A DNA stretch of 64,000 nt from Flavobacterium sp. LMO8 (GCF_009495755.1 NZ_WIBJ01000030.1:124001-188000), one strand, 5' to 3'; positions 35,280 to 44,085 are shown, counted from the first letter of the stretch. Numbers and translations: made by a program. Notes: a model not told the origin generated them from the letters alone.

Positions 35280-35716
35280 TATTTCTCAGCGATTTCTTTT
35301 ATGGTTTCTAATCCTTTTGGAAAACAGTCTAAAAAATAATTGGCGTGTTCATCTACAATGTCAAGTGTTACTAATACTTTTGAAAGACTTCCAATTTTAA
35401 TTATTTCATAATTTTCTTGAGCTCCTGTCCAAGCTTTTGTGTCTTCATCTAAAGGTTGTTCTTCAAAGTTTTTGATGTTACCAATGTGAGTAAAATACAT
35501 TTTTTCATTCGGAACTAAAACACTGATTTCACTATACATTCCGTTTCCGTTTGGATCTAAAAAATGAATCCTTTCGCCTTGTTTCCAAGAAGATTTTGCA
35601 TATGAACCTTCGCAGAAAGCAGTAGTCCATTTTTTGTAATTTTCTTCTTCCCACATAGCGATCCAAACTTTATCAGTAGGAGCGTTTATTTCAATTTCGA
35701 ATGATAGATTTTTCAT
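35279..35716 (-). CDS. SRPBCC-domain protein (AHSA1-like)
   Basis: 145 residues, no signal peptide. The fold pattern of the START/Bet v1 group is clear: FEIEINAPTDKVWIAMWEEENYKKW at the N-terminus, WKQGERIHFLDPNGNG, and a C-terminal long helix with FLDCFPKGLETIKEIAEK. The hydrophobic pocket could bind a small lipid-like ligand, or the protein may act as an AHSA1-type helper of Hsp90; htpG lies about 900 bases away on the same strand, which makes the second idea worth noting. It heads the operon with the PD40 protein. Confidence 0.85.
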   Translation of the reverse strand: MKNLSFEIEINAPTDKVWIAMWEEENYKKWTTAFCEGSYAKSSWKQGERIHFLDPNGNGMYSEISVLVPNEKMYFTHIGNIKNFEEQPLDEDTKAWTGAQENYEIIKIGSLSKVLVTLDIVDEHANYFLDCFPKGLETIKEIAEK

Positions 35717-35752
35717 GGTTTCTTTATTCAGTAATCAAATTTAATGAAAAAC

Positions 35753-35778
35753 CCTGACAGGTTTTGAAACCTGTCAGG
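35753..35778 (-). terminator. Palindromic terminator, copy 1 of a repeated sequence
   Basis: A perfect palindrome with 12-base arms, CCTGACAGGTTT and AAACCTGTCAGG, loop TG. On the minus strand it is followed by GTTTTT, after the gene ending at 35800. A near-identical copy lies at 36567-36598. Confidence 0.75.
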
Positions 35779-35799
35779 ATTAATATTTAAAACGTTTTT

Positions 35800-36534
35800 T
35801 TATTTCTTATAAAATTTTCTTTTCTCAATTAGATATTCTTTGTCTTCCACTATCCAATATTTTTTTATCCAAAGGCCATCTTTGTTATAAACATAGCGAA
35901 AGTTTTCTTTCTTATAATGAGCTCTACCACCTCCAACTGGAATTGGAAATTCAACCGGATAATTAAATTCACGATTGAGTTCAATAACATTGTTAAATTT
36001 ATCGTATTTGTAGGTTATGATTCCAATTTGACCTTTTTCAGGATAATCAGATCTTTTATTTTCAATAATATTATTTAATGAATCATATTTATATTCAAAT
36101 TTTCCCCAAATTGAATCTTCCTCCCTAATAAGATTTCCATTTAAATCGTATTCACCACTATTTTTTATAGTTTCTTTTTTAGCATAATTATGCTTTATTC
36201 TGTTTTTTATTGAATCAATTTCTTTCTTAACTATCGAATCATTTTTATAACCTTCATTTATATCAAACAATTCAATAGTGTATTGGCTATTATTTATAGT
36301 GTCATAGATTACTATACATTTAAATGTCAATTTTTTTCCTCCGTAATATTCTTGTTCTGTTATATAACCATTTTTCAATTCGTACTTATAAGTCCAACTG
36401 TATTTTGTTGTTGGATTAATAATAACTTCATATCTCTTATATTTTTTTAATTTCTCAAATTCTTTACTTTTTTGTGAGAAAGAAAATGAACAAATTAAAA
36501 GTAGTATTAGTGTTATTTGGAAGCGAAATTTCAT
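35800..36534 (-). CDS. Exported YD-repeat-like protein, unknown function
   Basis: 244 residues from the ATG at 36534 (MKFRFQITLILLLICSFSFSQ), which begins with a clear signal peptide. The upstream in-frame start at 36576 lies within the htpG terminator and is rejected. Two YD-repeat-like units are seen, DLNGNLIREEDSIWGKFEYKYD and YDSLNNIIENKR, with a third in YDKFNNVIELNREF; these resemble short fragments of RHS/YD proteins. No toxin domain or lipobox is visible. It has its own terminator and a -7 box TATATTTG on the minus strand at 36554-36561. Confidence 0.75.
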   Translation of the reverse strand: MKFRFQITLILLLICSFSFSQKSKEFEKLKKYKRYEVIINPTTKYSWTYKYELKNGYITEQEYYGGKKLTFKCIVIYDTINNSQYTIELFDINEGYKNDSIVKKEIDSIKNRIKHNYAKKETIKNSGEYDLNGNLIREEDSIWGKFEYKYDSLNNIIENKRSDYPEKGQIGIITYKYDKFNNVIELNREFNYPVEFPIPVGGGRAHYKKENFRYVYNKDGLWIKKYWIVEDKEYLIEKRKFYKK

Positions 36535-36553
36535 TTGCAGAGAATTATTTATC

Positions 36554-36561
36554 CAAATATA
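36554..36561 (-). promoter_or_regulatory. -7 box of the YD-repeat gene
   Basis: The minus strand reads TATATTTG, a perfect -7 box 20 bases before the ATG at 36534. It directly follows the htpG terminator, so this gene is transcribed independently. Confidence 0.5.
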
Positions 36562-36566
36562 AAAAA

Positions 36567-36598
36567 ATCCTGACAAGTTTCAAAAACCTGTCAGGATT
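36567..36598 (-). terminator. htpG terminator, copy 2 of the repeated palindrome
   Basis: AATCCTGACAxGTTT pairs with AAACxTGTCAGGATT around a short loop, followed by Ts on the minus strand. The core CCTGACAGG/CCTGTCAGG is the same as at 35753-35778. Confidence 0.75.
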
Positions 36599-36618
36599 AA
36601 TAATAGAGTTCTAAATTA

Positions 36619-38502
36619 TTATTTTAAAGTTTCAAAACTACGCTTCACAAAAGCGGTCAATTCTTCTCCTTTTAATAATCCTTGAGAAAGTTTAGCTAAG
36701 TCTAGTGCTTGTTTTACCAAGTCTTTTTGTGCGTCTTCTGGACTGTTTAAAATAGTAGTGGCTAGTTCTGAATTTGTGTTTATCACTAAATTATACATAT
36801 CTGGGAAATTGCCCATGCCAAACATTCCGCCACCGCCAGACGCACTCATTTCTTTCATTCTGCGCATGAATTCAGGTTGGGTAATGATGAATGGTGAAGC
36901 ATTACTATCTAAATTTTCTAATTGCACTGTGTAGTTTTCTTTTGGAACTACCGTTTCAATAGACGTTTTTAATTTTTCTTTTTCGTCATCTGATAATTTA
37001 GAAATCGTTTCTTCTTCTTTCTGAATTAATTTATCAATATGATCAGCATCCACACGAGCAAAAGTTACATTCTCATTATCTGCTTCTAATTTTTGAATCA
37101 AATGCGATACAATTGGCGAATCTAACAATAACACTTGATACCCTTTTTCTTTTGCAATATCAATATAACTGTGTTGCGCGTCTTTATTTGAAGCGTAAAG
37201 CACAACTAATTTTCCGTTTTTGTCGGTTTGATTCTCTTTTAAATTTTCCTTTAACTCGGCTAACGTATAATATTTATCTTCTGTCGTTGGATATAAAACG
37301 AAATCGCCCGCTTTTTCATAGAATTTTGGTTCCGAAAGCATTCCGTATTCCAATACAATTTTGATATCGTTCCATTTTTGTTCGAAATCTTCACGGTTTT
37401 CGTTGAATAACGATTTCAATTTATCAGCAACTTTTCGAGTGATGTAGTTCGAAATTTTCTTCACATTTCCATCCGCTTGTAAATACGAACGTGAAACGTT
37501 TAACGGAATGTCTGGTGAATCAATCACCCCTTTTAACATGCCTAAAAACTCAGGTACAATTCCTTCTACGTTATCGGTTACATACACCTGATTTTGGTAC
37601 AATTGAATTTTATCTTTTTGCAATTGTAAATCAGCTCCCATTTTTGGGAAATATAAAATTCCTGTCAAGTTAAACGGATAATCTACATTTAAGTGAATGT
37701 TGAACAAAGGTTCTTCAAACTGCATTGGATACAATTCGTGATAGAATTTTTTGTAATCTTCATCCGTTAAATCTACCGGTTGTTTTGTCCAAGCCGGATT
37801 TGGATTATTGATGATATTGTCTACTTCTTGGTATTCTGTTTTGTAATCTTCTGGAGCGTCTTCTGGTTTAGGTAAAGCTTCTTGTTTGGTTCCAAATTTA
37901 ATTGACACTGGCATGAATTTGTTATACTTGGTTAACAATTCACGGATTTTATATTCTTCTAAAAATTCTAAAGAATCTTCTGCAATATGTAAGATGATTT
38001 CAGAACCTCTTTCTGTTTTGTCATGTGACACTAAAGTAAATTCCGGACTTCCATCACATGTCCAATGCGCTGCTGGTTCGTCTTTGTATGATTTGGTTAT
38101 AATTTCTACTTTTTCAGCTACCATAAAAGCAGAATAAAATCCCAATCCAAAATGTCCAATTACACCAGAATCTTTGGCAGAATCTTTATATTTTTCTAAG
38201 AATTCTTCAGCTCCTGAGAATGCAATTTGATTGATATATTTTTCTACTTCATCTGCTGTCATTCCTAATCCTTGGTCAATAATGTGCAGTTTTTTACCTT
38301 CTTTGTCGATTTTTACTTCGATGATTGGATTGCCATACTCTACTTTCGCTTCGCCAATACTGGTTAAATGTTTTAATTTTAAAGTAGCGTCGGTCGCATT
38401 CGATACTAATTCACGAAGAAAAATTTCGTGGTCGCTGTACAAAAACTTTTTAATTAAGGGAAAGATGTTTTCTACTGAAACATTAATTTTTCCTGATGCC
38501 AT
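36619..38502 (-). CDS. htpG: Molecular chaperone HtpG (Hsp90)
   Basis: 627 residues, the normal bacterial Hsp90 length. The N-terminal ATPase has IFLRELVSNATDATLKL, DQGLGMTADEV, GVIGHFGLGFYSAFMVAE and a lid segment. The middle domain has LNVSRSYLQADG, with the catalytic Arg in that stretch. The C-terminal dimer domain follows, ending in FVKRSFETLK with no MEEVD tail, as expected in bacteria. It folds and remodels client proteins in the cytoplasm. It is monocistronic with its own terminator. Confidence 0.97.
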   Translation of the reverse strand: MASGKINVSVENIFPLIKKFLYSDHEIFLRELVSNATDATLKLKHLTSIGEAKVEYGNPIIEVKIDKEGKKLHIIDQGLGMTADEVEKYINQIAFSGAEEFLEKYKDSAKDSGVIGHFGLGFYSAFMVAEKVEIITKSYKDEPAAHWTCDGSPEFTLVSHDKTERGSEIILHIAEDSLEFLEEYKIRELLTKYNKFMPVSIKFGTKQEALPKPEDAPEDYKTEYQEVDNIINNPNPAWTKQPVDLTDEDYKKFYHELYPMQFEEPLFNIHLNVDYPFNLTGILYFPKMGADLQLQKDKIQLYQNQVYVTDNVEGIVPEFLGMLKGVIDSPDIPLNVSRSYLQADGNVKKISNYITRKVADKLKSLFNENREDFEQKWNDIKIVLEYGMLSEPKFYEKAGDFVLYPTTEDKYYTLAELKENLKENQTDKNGKLVVLYASNKDAQHSYIDIAKEKGYQVLLLDSPIVSHLIQKLEADNENVTFARVDADHIDKLIQKEEETISKLSDDEKEKLKTSIETVVPKENYTVQLENLDSNASPFIITQPEFMRRMKEMSASGGGGMFGMGNFPDMYNLVINTNSELATTILNSPEDAQKDLVKQALDLAKLSQGLLKGEELTAFVKRSFETLK

Positions 38503-38608
38503 ATTTTAAAATTTTAGTTAAACTTTTTTGTTTTATGTTTCAAAAGCAATACCAAAATCAAATCGATGACAAATTGACATATTCTGCTATTTTTCCAATA
38601 TTATTTAT

Positions 38609-38616
38609 TACTTTTG
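38609..38616 (+). promoter_or_regulatory. -7 box of the lipocalin-OmpA operon
   Basis: TACTTTTG matches TAnnTTTG, 24 bases before the ATG at 38640. It lies inside the upstream part of the open frame and so decides the start. Confidence 0.5.
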
Positions 38617-38639
38617 CTTGTACAAAAAAATATCATTAT

Positions 38640-39122
38640 ATGAAAAAAGCATTATTTTATTTATTTGTTGTGTCTTATTTCGTTGTTGGTTGTAAATCTA
38701 CTACCCCAGTAACTAATACAAAATTAGATAATAAGACAGAGGTAGCCCTTAAAGGGAATTGGAAAATTACGGAAGTTTCATTTCCGGGGTCAAATTATAT
38801 TAAAATTACTTCTTTTAATATTGCTGATTCAAAATGTTTTGTTGGAAGTCAATGGAAATTTATTTCTAATAATAATAAAGGAGAAATGATTTTGACAGCT
38901 TCAGCTTGTGATCCTTATGGTAGCCATATTACTTGGTACATTAATAAAGAAGGTAATATGGTTATGAAGTTTTTATCTGATGGTGTAAAAGCAAAACACA
39001 CGACATCTGGATATATATTAAAAGTAGTTAATGTTACTTCCAATTCGTTTCAATTAATTGATAAAATGGATGTAGGAGGGCAAATAGTTGAAGTTGTTTA
39101 TCAATTTAATAAAAACATGTAA
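38640..39122 (+). CDS. Lipocalin-like lipoprotein
   Basis: 160 residues from the ATG at 38640 (MKKALFYLFVVSYFVVGCKST). The frame is open from 38496, but that part lies upstream of the -7 box and encodes no sensible N-terminus. The lipobox is FVVGC. The mature protein has the lipocalin signature: LKGNWKITEVSF at the start, then eight beta strands with a Cys pair (SKCFVG, SACDPYG). It probably binds a small hydrophobic ligand at the outer membrane. It is two bases from the next gene, so an operon with the OmpA protein is near certain. Confidence 0.85.
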   Translation: MKKALFYLFVVSYFVVGCKSTTPVTNTKLDNKTEVALKGNWKITEVSFPGSNYIKITSFNIADSKCFVGSQWKFISNNNKGEMILTASACDPYGSHITWYINKEGNMVMKFLSDGVKAKHTTSGYILKVVNVTSNSFQLIDKMDVGGQIVEVVYQFNKNM

Positions 39123-39124
39123 TT

Positions 39125-39820
39125 ATGAAAAAAAGTATAGCGATTATTATTCTATTTGGCTTATTTTTTGGGCCAATATTAACAAGTTGTGAAGCAGCTA
39201 AAAATACAAATAAAACGCAAAGAGGTGCTGCAATAGGTGTTATTGCTGGAGGTGTTTTAGGAGCCGTTATAGGTAATAATGTTAAGGGTGGTAATGCAGC
39301 TTTAGGAGCAGCTTTGGGTGCAGCAATTGGAGGTGCGGCAGGAGGATTAATTGGTCATAAAATGGATAAACAAGCTAGAGAAATTCAAGAAGCTTTGCCG
39401 GGAGTTAGTGTTCAACGTGTTGGAGAAGGGATTCATCTTACTTTAGGTGAGAATTCGGTTAATTTTGAATTTAATAAAGCAACATTAACATCTACTGCTA
39501 TGTCAAATTTAGATAAATTGATTCCTGTATTTAAAGATTACAATCAAACTAATATTAAGATTTACGGTTATACAGATAGTAAAGGTTCTGATGAATATAA
39601 TTTAACATTATCTGAAAAAAGGGCCGCTACAGTGAAGCAATACTTGATTTCTAAAGGGTTATTAGGAAGCCGATTTACTTCTGTGGGTATGGGGGAGGCT
39701 GAACCAATTGCTGAAAATGAAACAGAAGCTGGTAGAAGTCAAAATAGAAGAGTTGAATTTACTATTGTCGCAAATGATCAAATGATAAAAGAAGCAGAAA
39801 ATCAAGCAGGAGGAAATTAA
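39125..39820 (+). CDS. OmpA-family lipoprotein with glycine-zipper region
   Basis: 231 residues. The lipobox is ILTSCEA. After it comes a glycine-zipper stretch (about 35-85) of alternating Gly/Ala hydrophobic segments, then the OmpA-like peptidoglycan-binding domain. It has VNFEFNKATLT, IYGYTDSKGSDEYNLTLSEKRA and AGRSQNRRVEFTI, where the Asp and Arg contact diaminopimelate. It tethers the outer membrane to peptidoglycan. The zipper region could insert into or line a membrane. It is cotranscribed with the lipocalin gene and ends in a strong bidirectional terminator. Confidence 0.92.
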   Translation: MKKSIAIIILFGLFFGPILTSCEAAKNTNKTQRGAAIGVIAGGVLGAVIGNNVKGGNAALGAALGAAIGGAAGGLIGHKMDKQAREIQEALPGVSVQRVGEGIHLTLGENSVNFEFNKATLTSTAMSNLDKLIPVFKDYNQTNIKIYGYTDSKGSDEYNLTLSEKRAATVKQYLISKGLLGSRFTSVGMGEAEPIAENETEAGRSQNRRVEFTIVANDQMIKEAENQAGGN

Positions 39821-39827
39821 TTTTCAT

Positions 39828-39859
39828 AAAAACGAGCAGTTTTATAACGGCTCGTTTTT
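39828..39859. terminator. Bidirectional terminator
   Basis: AAAAACGAGC (39828-39837) pairs with GCTCGTTTTT (39850-39859) around 12 bases, between the OmpA gene and a convergent gene whose stop it overlaps. Confidence 0.8.
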
Positions 39860-40466
39860 ATCTATCGTTAAATTTTATTAGTATTCCACCACTTATGGTA
39901 TAATATAAACCAGTAATTGGATTTGGTTTACCAGAGTATGTTAAACTTCCATCCCAATTATAATGTTGTGATGGATTTATAACGAAAGATGCGTCAGCTG
40001 AAAGGTAAAAACCATTAAAAATTCTATATCTTGGATTAATTCCTAATATAACATTTACAATTTCATCTTTGCCTGTTGTTAAATAAGAGGATTTTGCAAT
40101 TGTATATCCTATACCAACGTGTGTGTGTAGATTAAATTTATTATAGTAATATTCTCTATCTAATAATGCTGAAAGGTTATAGTCTAAATGAATTGTACTT
40201 CTAATAAAATCTACACCACTTTCATCACCTAAAAAATCATTTGAAATTCTGAATTTTTCTGAAGCAAAATCTAATTTTATTTCAAAATCTTCATAAATTT
40301 CATAAAAACCGCCAATTCTTATATGTTTTAAGTTTGTTTGATTCGGTTCATAAACATTATTCATTCCATAATAAGCCTCAATTCCAAATTTAGATTGTGA
40401 GTATAAAATATTGGTAGAAATCAAAAGGAATAATGCAAAAAATGTATTTATTTTAAAGTTCTTCAT
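39858..40466 (-). CDS. Putative outer-membrane beta-barrel protein
   Basis: 202 residues. The signal peptide ends NILYSQ. The remainder alternates in short amphipathic strands with aromatic girdles (FGIEAYYGMNNVYEP, RIGGFYEIYEDFEIKLDFASEKF) and ends GLYYTISGGILIKFND, as small outer-membrane barrels do. About eight strands fit the length. No enzymatic motif is seen; such proteins often serve as structural or binding barrels. A specific function cannot be named. Confidence 0.72.
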   Translation of the reverse strand: MKNFKINTFFALFLLISTNILYSQSKFGIEAYYGMNNVYEPNQTNLKHIRIGGFYEIYEDFEIKLDFASEKFRISNDFLGDESGVDFIRSTIHLDYNLSALLDREYYYNKFNLHTHVGIGYTIAKSSYLTTGKDEIVNVILGINPRYRIFNGFYLSADASFVINPSQHYNWDGSLTYSGKPNPITGLYYTISGGILIKFNDR

Positions 40467-40528
40467 TTTTTTTGTTTACAAATATAAATTATAAAAATAA
40501 ATTATGCCTGTTTTGTTACAGAGATTTT

Positions 40529-40536
40529 TAATTTTG
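40529..40536 (+). promoter_or_regulatory. -7 box of the ABC ATPase gene
   Basis: TAATTTTG is a perfect -7 box only eight bases before the ATG at 40544, so the transcript would have a leader of a few bases at most. Confidence 0.5.
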
Positions 40537-40543
40537 CAATATT

Positions 40544-41470
40544 ATGACACAACTTAAAATTAATAATATTTCTTTTTCTTATCAAAATAAATTGGTTTTG
40601 AGTAATATAAATTACTTCTTGTCTAAAGGAAAAAATTTGGCTTTAATTGGCGAAAGCGGTTGTGGGAAAAGTACCTTGCTAAAACTTATTTATGGTTTGT
40701 ATGACTTAGATGAAGGACAGATATTTTGGAATGATTTAGAAGTATTTGGTCCGAAATATCATTTAATTCCAGGAATGCCTTTCATGAAATATTTGGCTCA
40801 AGATTTTGATTTGATGCCTTTTATTACCGTTGCTGAAAACGTAGGAAAGTATCTTTCTAATTTTTTTCCAGAAGACAAACAAGCCCGTATTGCGGAGTTG
40901 TTAGAAATTGTAGAAATGACCGAATATGCTAATGTAAAAGCTAAGTTTTTAAGTGGTGGTCAAATGCAACGTGTAGCCATTGCTAGAGTTTTAGCATTAG
41001 AGCCAGAAGTTTTATTGTTGGATGAACCTTTTAGTCACATCGATAATTTTAGAAAAAATAGTTTGAGAAGAAAACTTTTTGGCTATTTAAAAGAACAACA
41101 AATTACTTGTATTGTAGCCACTCACGATAGCACCGATGTTTTGGCTTTTGCTGATGAGGTAGCGATTATTAAAGAGGGAAAAATCATAGAAAGTGGTATT
41201 CCAAAGTTTATTTATGATAATCCAAAAGATAAATATGTAGCCTCTTTGTTTGGCGATGTTAACGAAATTAAAATCAACGGAGAACTAAAATTTGTTTATC
41301 CATATCAATTAAAAGTTTCGATTAATTCTGATATAAAAGTAGAAGTTGTAAATTCTTATTTTAGAGGAAGTCATTATTTAATTGAAGCCAAATTTGGAAA
41401 TCAAACTTTATTTTTTGAAAATGATATGATTTTAGCGAATGGGGAAGTGGTTTGTTTGAAATGGATGTAA
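40544..41470 (+). CDS. ABC transporter ATP-binding protein, orphan
   Basis: 308 residues. The nucleotide-binding domain (about 1-230) is complete: Walker A GESGCGKST, signature LSGGQMQRVAIARVLAL, Walker B VLLLDEPFSHID and the His of ATHDSTDVLAFADEVA. A C-terminal extension of about 75 residues after INEIKIN resembles a small beta-domain (TOBE-like), as in importers of the spermidine/sulfate class. No permease or binding protein is next to it, so its transport partner lies elsewhere or is lost. The -7 box is almost on the start codon. Confidence 0.88.
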   Translation: MTQLKINNISFSYQNKLVLSNINYFLSKGKNLALIGESGCGKSTLLKLIYGLYDLDEGQIFWNDLEVFGPKYHLIPGMPFMKYLAQDFDLMPFITVAENVGKYLSNFFPEDKQARIAELLEIVEMTEYANVKAKFLSGGQMQRVAIARVLALEPEVLLLDEPFSHIDNFRKNSLRRKLFGYLKEQQITCIVATHDSTDVLAFADEVAIIKEGKIIESGIPKFIYDNPKDKYVASLFGDVNEIKINGELKFVYPYQLKVSINSDIKVEVVNSYFRGSHYLIEAKFGNQTLFFENDMILANGEVVCLKWM

Positions 41471-41474
41471 AAAC

Positions 41475-41512
41475 AAATAGACCTTCAAATCTCTCAATTC
41501 AAAGGTCTATTT
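41475..41512. terminator. Bidirectional terminator
   Basis: AAATAGACCTT (41475-41485) pairs with AAGGTCTATTT (41502-41512) around 16 bases, between convergent genes. Confidence 0.75.
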
Positions 41513-41531
41513 TCTTTATTCTATGTTCTTA

Positions 41532-41557
41532 TGTCATCCTGAGCTTGTCGAAGGACT
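41532..41557. repeat. REP-like repeat, overlapping a stop codon
   Basis: TGTCATCCTGAGCTTGTCGA and the following AGGACT form one arm of the TGTCATnCTGAG-type palindromic repeat. Its final CT plus one base supplies the TAG stop of the S9 peptidase on the minus strand. It relates to the fuller element at 14344-14423. Confidence 0.7.
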
Positions 41558-43967
41558 AATTCTTTAAATATTTTTCTAAAAATTGGTCTTGTTCCCATAA
41601 CAAATGAAAAATGTTTTCTTTAGCTACATAACCGTGGCTTTCTTTTGGTAAAATTACCAATCTTGCAGGACCACCTAATCCTTTCAACGCTTGGAAATAA
41701 CGCTCTGATTGTAATGTAAAAGTTCCAGGATTATTATCAGCTTCTCCATGAACTAATAATAATGGTGTTTTCATTTTTTCTGCATTCATAAAAGGCGACA
41801 TTCCGTTGTAAACTCCAGGAACATCCCAGTAATTACGTTGCTCACTTTGGAATCCAAAAGGAGTTAATGTTCTGTTGTATGCACCACTTCTTGCAATTCC
41901 ACAGGCAAATAAATTAGAGTGTGTTAACAAGTTAGCCGTCATGAAAGCTCCGTATGAGTGACCTCCAATAGCTACTTTTTTACGATTGATATAACCTAAT
42001 TTGTCCACCGCATCAATAGCAGCTTCAGCATTTGCCACTAATTGTGGAATAAAGGTATCGTTAGGTTCTGTTGTTCCTTCACCAATAATTGGGAAAGACG
42101 CATCGTCTAAAACTGCATAACCTTTGGTTACCCAATATACAAACGAACCATAGTAAGGGAACGTAAATTCATTTGGGTTTTTATCGTTTTGTCCTGCCGA
42201 ATTTTTGTCTTTGTATTCTGCTGGATATGCCCAAATTAACAAAGGTAATTTCTCTTTTTTCGTTTTATCATAACCAACAGGTAAATATAAAGTTCCCGAA
42301 AGTTCAACTCCATCTTTTCTCTTGTATTTGATCACTTCTTTGTGAACGTTTTTAATACTTTCGAATGGGTTTTTGAAAGTGGTAATCGGAGTTAATTTGT
42401 TTTTCGACTTGATGTTTCTAAAATAGTAATTTGGATATTCATTTTTCGATTGAATCATTACCAACACTTCTCCTTTTTTGAAATCTTCAATTGATAGTAA
42501 ATCTTCTTTTTTGTCTTTTATGTTAGAAGTGTACAATCTCGTTTTTTTCAAAGTAGAGAAATCGTATTCATCAATAAAAGGAAATTGTCCATCTTTAGTA
42601 TATCCAGACCCAATTAAGTAACCTTTGTTATTTTCAATTGCAATTACATAACGTCCAAATTCGTTCTTTTTCATTTCGAAATTTCCAGGATCCGAGTAAA
42701 TGTCTTGCGAATTTCTGTCTTCAATAACTTTTGGAGCAATAGCTAAATTTGAAGGGTTAAATAAATACGCTTTTGTATTTCTAGTATCGTACCATGAATC
42801 GGCAACAATCGCAATGTTATCGTTTGCCCACATAATGCCAGCATAACGTTGTTGGGTTTTGATTAAGCTTATTGGGTTTGACGTAAAAGGCGCTTCCCAT
42901 AAGAAAACTTCATCTCTAAAATCAACTTTTACGGCTTGATCTCCGCCGTCTAAAGCTTCCACAAAATATAAAGTTGCTGGTTTATCGGCTCTCCATCCCA
43001 TACTTCTTTTTCCTTTTCTTACAGAAGAAAATCCTTTAGGCATAATTTCGATTAATGGCACTTCATTTACCACTTTTACTTCTTTTCCGTTGGCATCATA
43101 AACTGTAGTTTTTTGTGGAAATCGACTTAGAGGTACAATGTAAGAATATGGTTTTTGAATGGTGGTTATCATTAAATAGTTGCCATCTGGAGAAAAACTC
43201 TCGCCGGCATAAATGTCAGCAGATTTAAATAAAGTTGCATTTCCAGATAAACTTACTTTGTATAATTCTGAAGTAACTAAAACATCAAAATTAGCTTCAT
43301 CTGTTTTGTTTTTCAATAAATCTTGATAGGTTCTGTTTTGTGATTTTGAACCATCACTTGTAGAAACAGTTGGTCCTTTTGGGATATCTTTATTACTGTC
43401 TATTAAATCTGGACGGTTTTTTGGTAACATTTTTACTAATAACGTTTCGTTATCTTTCATCCAATTGAACGGACTTCCTAAATTCGCATTCAAATTATCA
43501 GAAGTTAGTTTTTTAGCGTTTGCAGTTGCTATATCAATAACCCAAAGCTCCACACCTTTATTTGTGGTGTTAGTAAAAGCAATTTTCTTTTGGTTAGGTG
43601 ACCAAGAAACATTTGTAATTCGAGCATTTGCAGGTAATCCGGTAACTTGAATTTCGTTTTTGTCCTTGATTTTTCTGATTTTTAGATTGTTGATATACGT
43701 AACAGTACTCGAAATATTGGTTACAGAATTAATTCTTAATCCACCTAATTTCATTTCGGTCTGATTTAAATCGTCTAATGTTTTGTAGGTGTTTCTATAG
43801 CTTAAAAGCAAGTACTCTTTTTTGGTATCCATACTTACAGATGGTGCTCTTTCGTAATCAGCCAATGCTAAAATTTCAGCAGATGGCTTTTGATACGTTA
43901 CATTTTCTTGTGCTATCGCGGTGAATGTTCCCACAAAAACGAACAAGGAAAGGAGTTTTAGTTTCAT
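41556..43967 (-). CDS. S9-family serine peptidase, glutamyl endopeptidase-like
   Basis: 803 residues from the ATG at 43967 (MKLKLLSLFVFVGTFTAIAQE), a clear signal peptide; an upstream start at 43991 adds eight residues and is less likely. The first two thirds form a beta-propeller. The catalytic domain is an alpha/beta hydrolase with nucleophile GGHSYGAFMTANLL, acid in HGEADNNPG and His in LPKESHGY. IARSGAYNRTLTPFGFQ and the DNNPGT stretch match the plant chloroplast glutamyl endopeptidase group (S9D) as I recall it. It probably digests peptides after acidic residues in the periplasm. Its stop codon falls in a REP-like repeat. Confidence 0.9.
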   Translation of the reverse strand: MKLKLLSLFVFVGTFTAIAQENVTYQKPSAEILALADYERAPSVSMDTKKEYLLLSYRNTYKTLDDLNQTEMKLGGLRINSVTNISSTVTYINNLKIRKIKDKNEIQVTGLPANARITNVSWSPNQKKIAFTNTTNKGVELWVIDIATANAKKLTSDNLNANLGSPFNWMKDNETLLVKMLPKNRPDLIDSNKDIPKGPTVSTSDGSKSQNRTYQDLLKNKTDEANFDVLVTSELYKVSLSGNATLFKSADIYAGESFSPDGNYLMITTIQKPYSYIVPLSRFPQKTTVYDANGKEVKVVNEVPLIEIMPKGFSSVRKGKRSMGWRADKPATLYFVEALDGGDQAVKVDFRDEVFLWEAPFTSNPISLIKTQQRYAGIMWANDNIAIVADSWYDTRNTKAYLFNPSNLAIAPKVIEDRNSQDIYSDPGNFEMKKNEFGRYVIAIENNKGYLIGSGYTKDGQFPFIDEYDFSTLKKTRLYTSNIKDKKEDLLSIEDFKKGEVLVMIQSKNEYPNYYFRNIKSKNKLTPITTFKNPFESIKNVHKEVIKYKRKDGVELSGTLYLPVGYDKTKKEKLPLLIWAYPAEYKDKNSAGQNDKNPNEFTFPYYGSFVYWVTKGYAVLDDASFPIIGEGTTEPNDTFIPQLVANAEAAIDAVDKLGYINRKKVAIGGHSYGAFMTANLLTHSNLFACGIARSGAYNRTLTPFGFQSEQRNYWDVPGVYNGMSPFMNAEKMKTPLLLVHGEADNNPGTFTLQSERYFQALKGLGGPARLVILPKESHGYVAKENIFHLLWEQDQFLEKYLKN

Positions 43968-44085
43968 TTTTTTTGGTTTTATAATTGGCACTAAAATTAT
44001 TTTTTTAGTTACAATTTTTTTACAATTATTTGTTAATTTTTTCCTACCTTTATTTTTTAATAAATCAACAAAAACTATTTTTATT

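Noticed and set aside
38496..38639. N-terminal extension of the lipocalin gene
   Set aside because: A perfect -7 box lies at 38609-38616 inside this part and a proper lipoprotein signal begins at 38640.
43921..44085. N-terminal extension of the YegP gene
   Set aside because: AT-rich, Phe/Ile-dense translation with no family match; both DUF1508 repeats begin after 44086.
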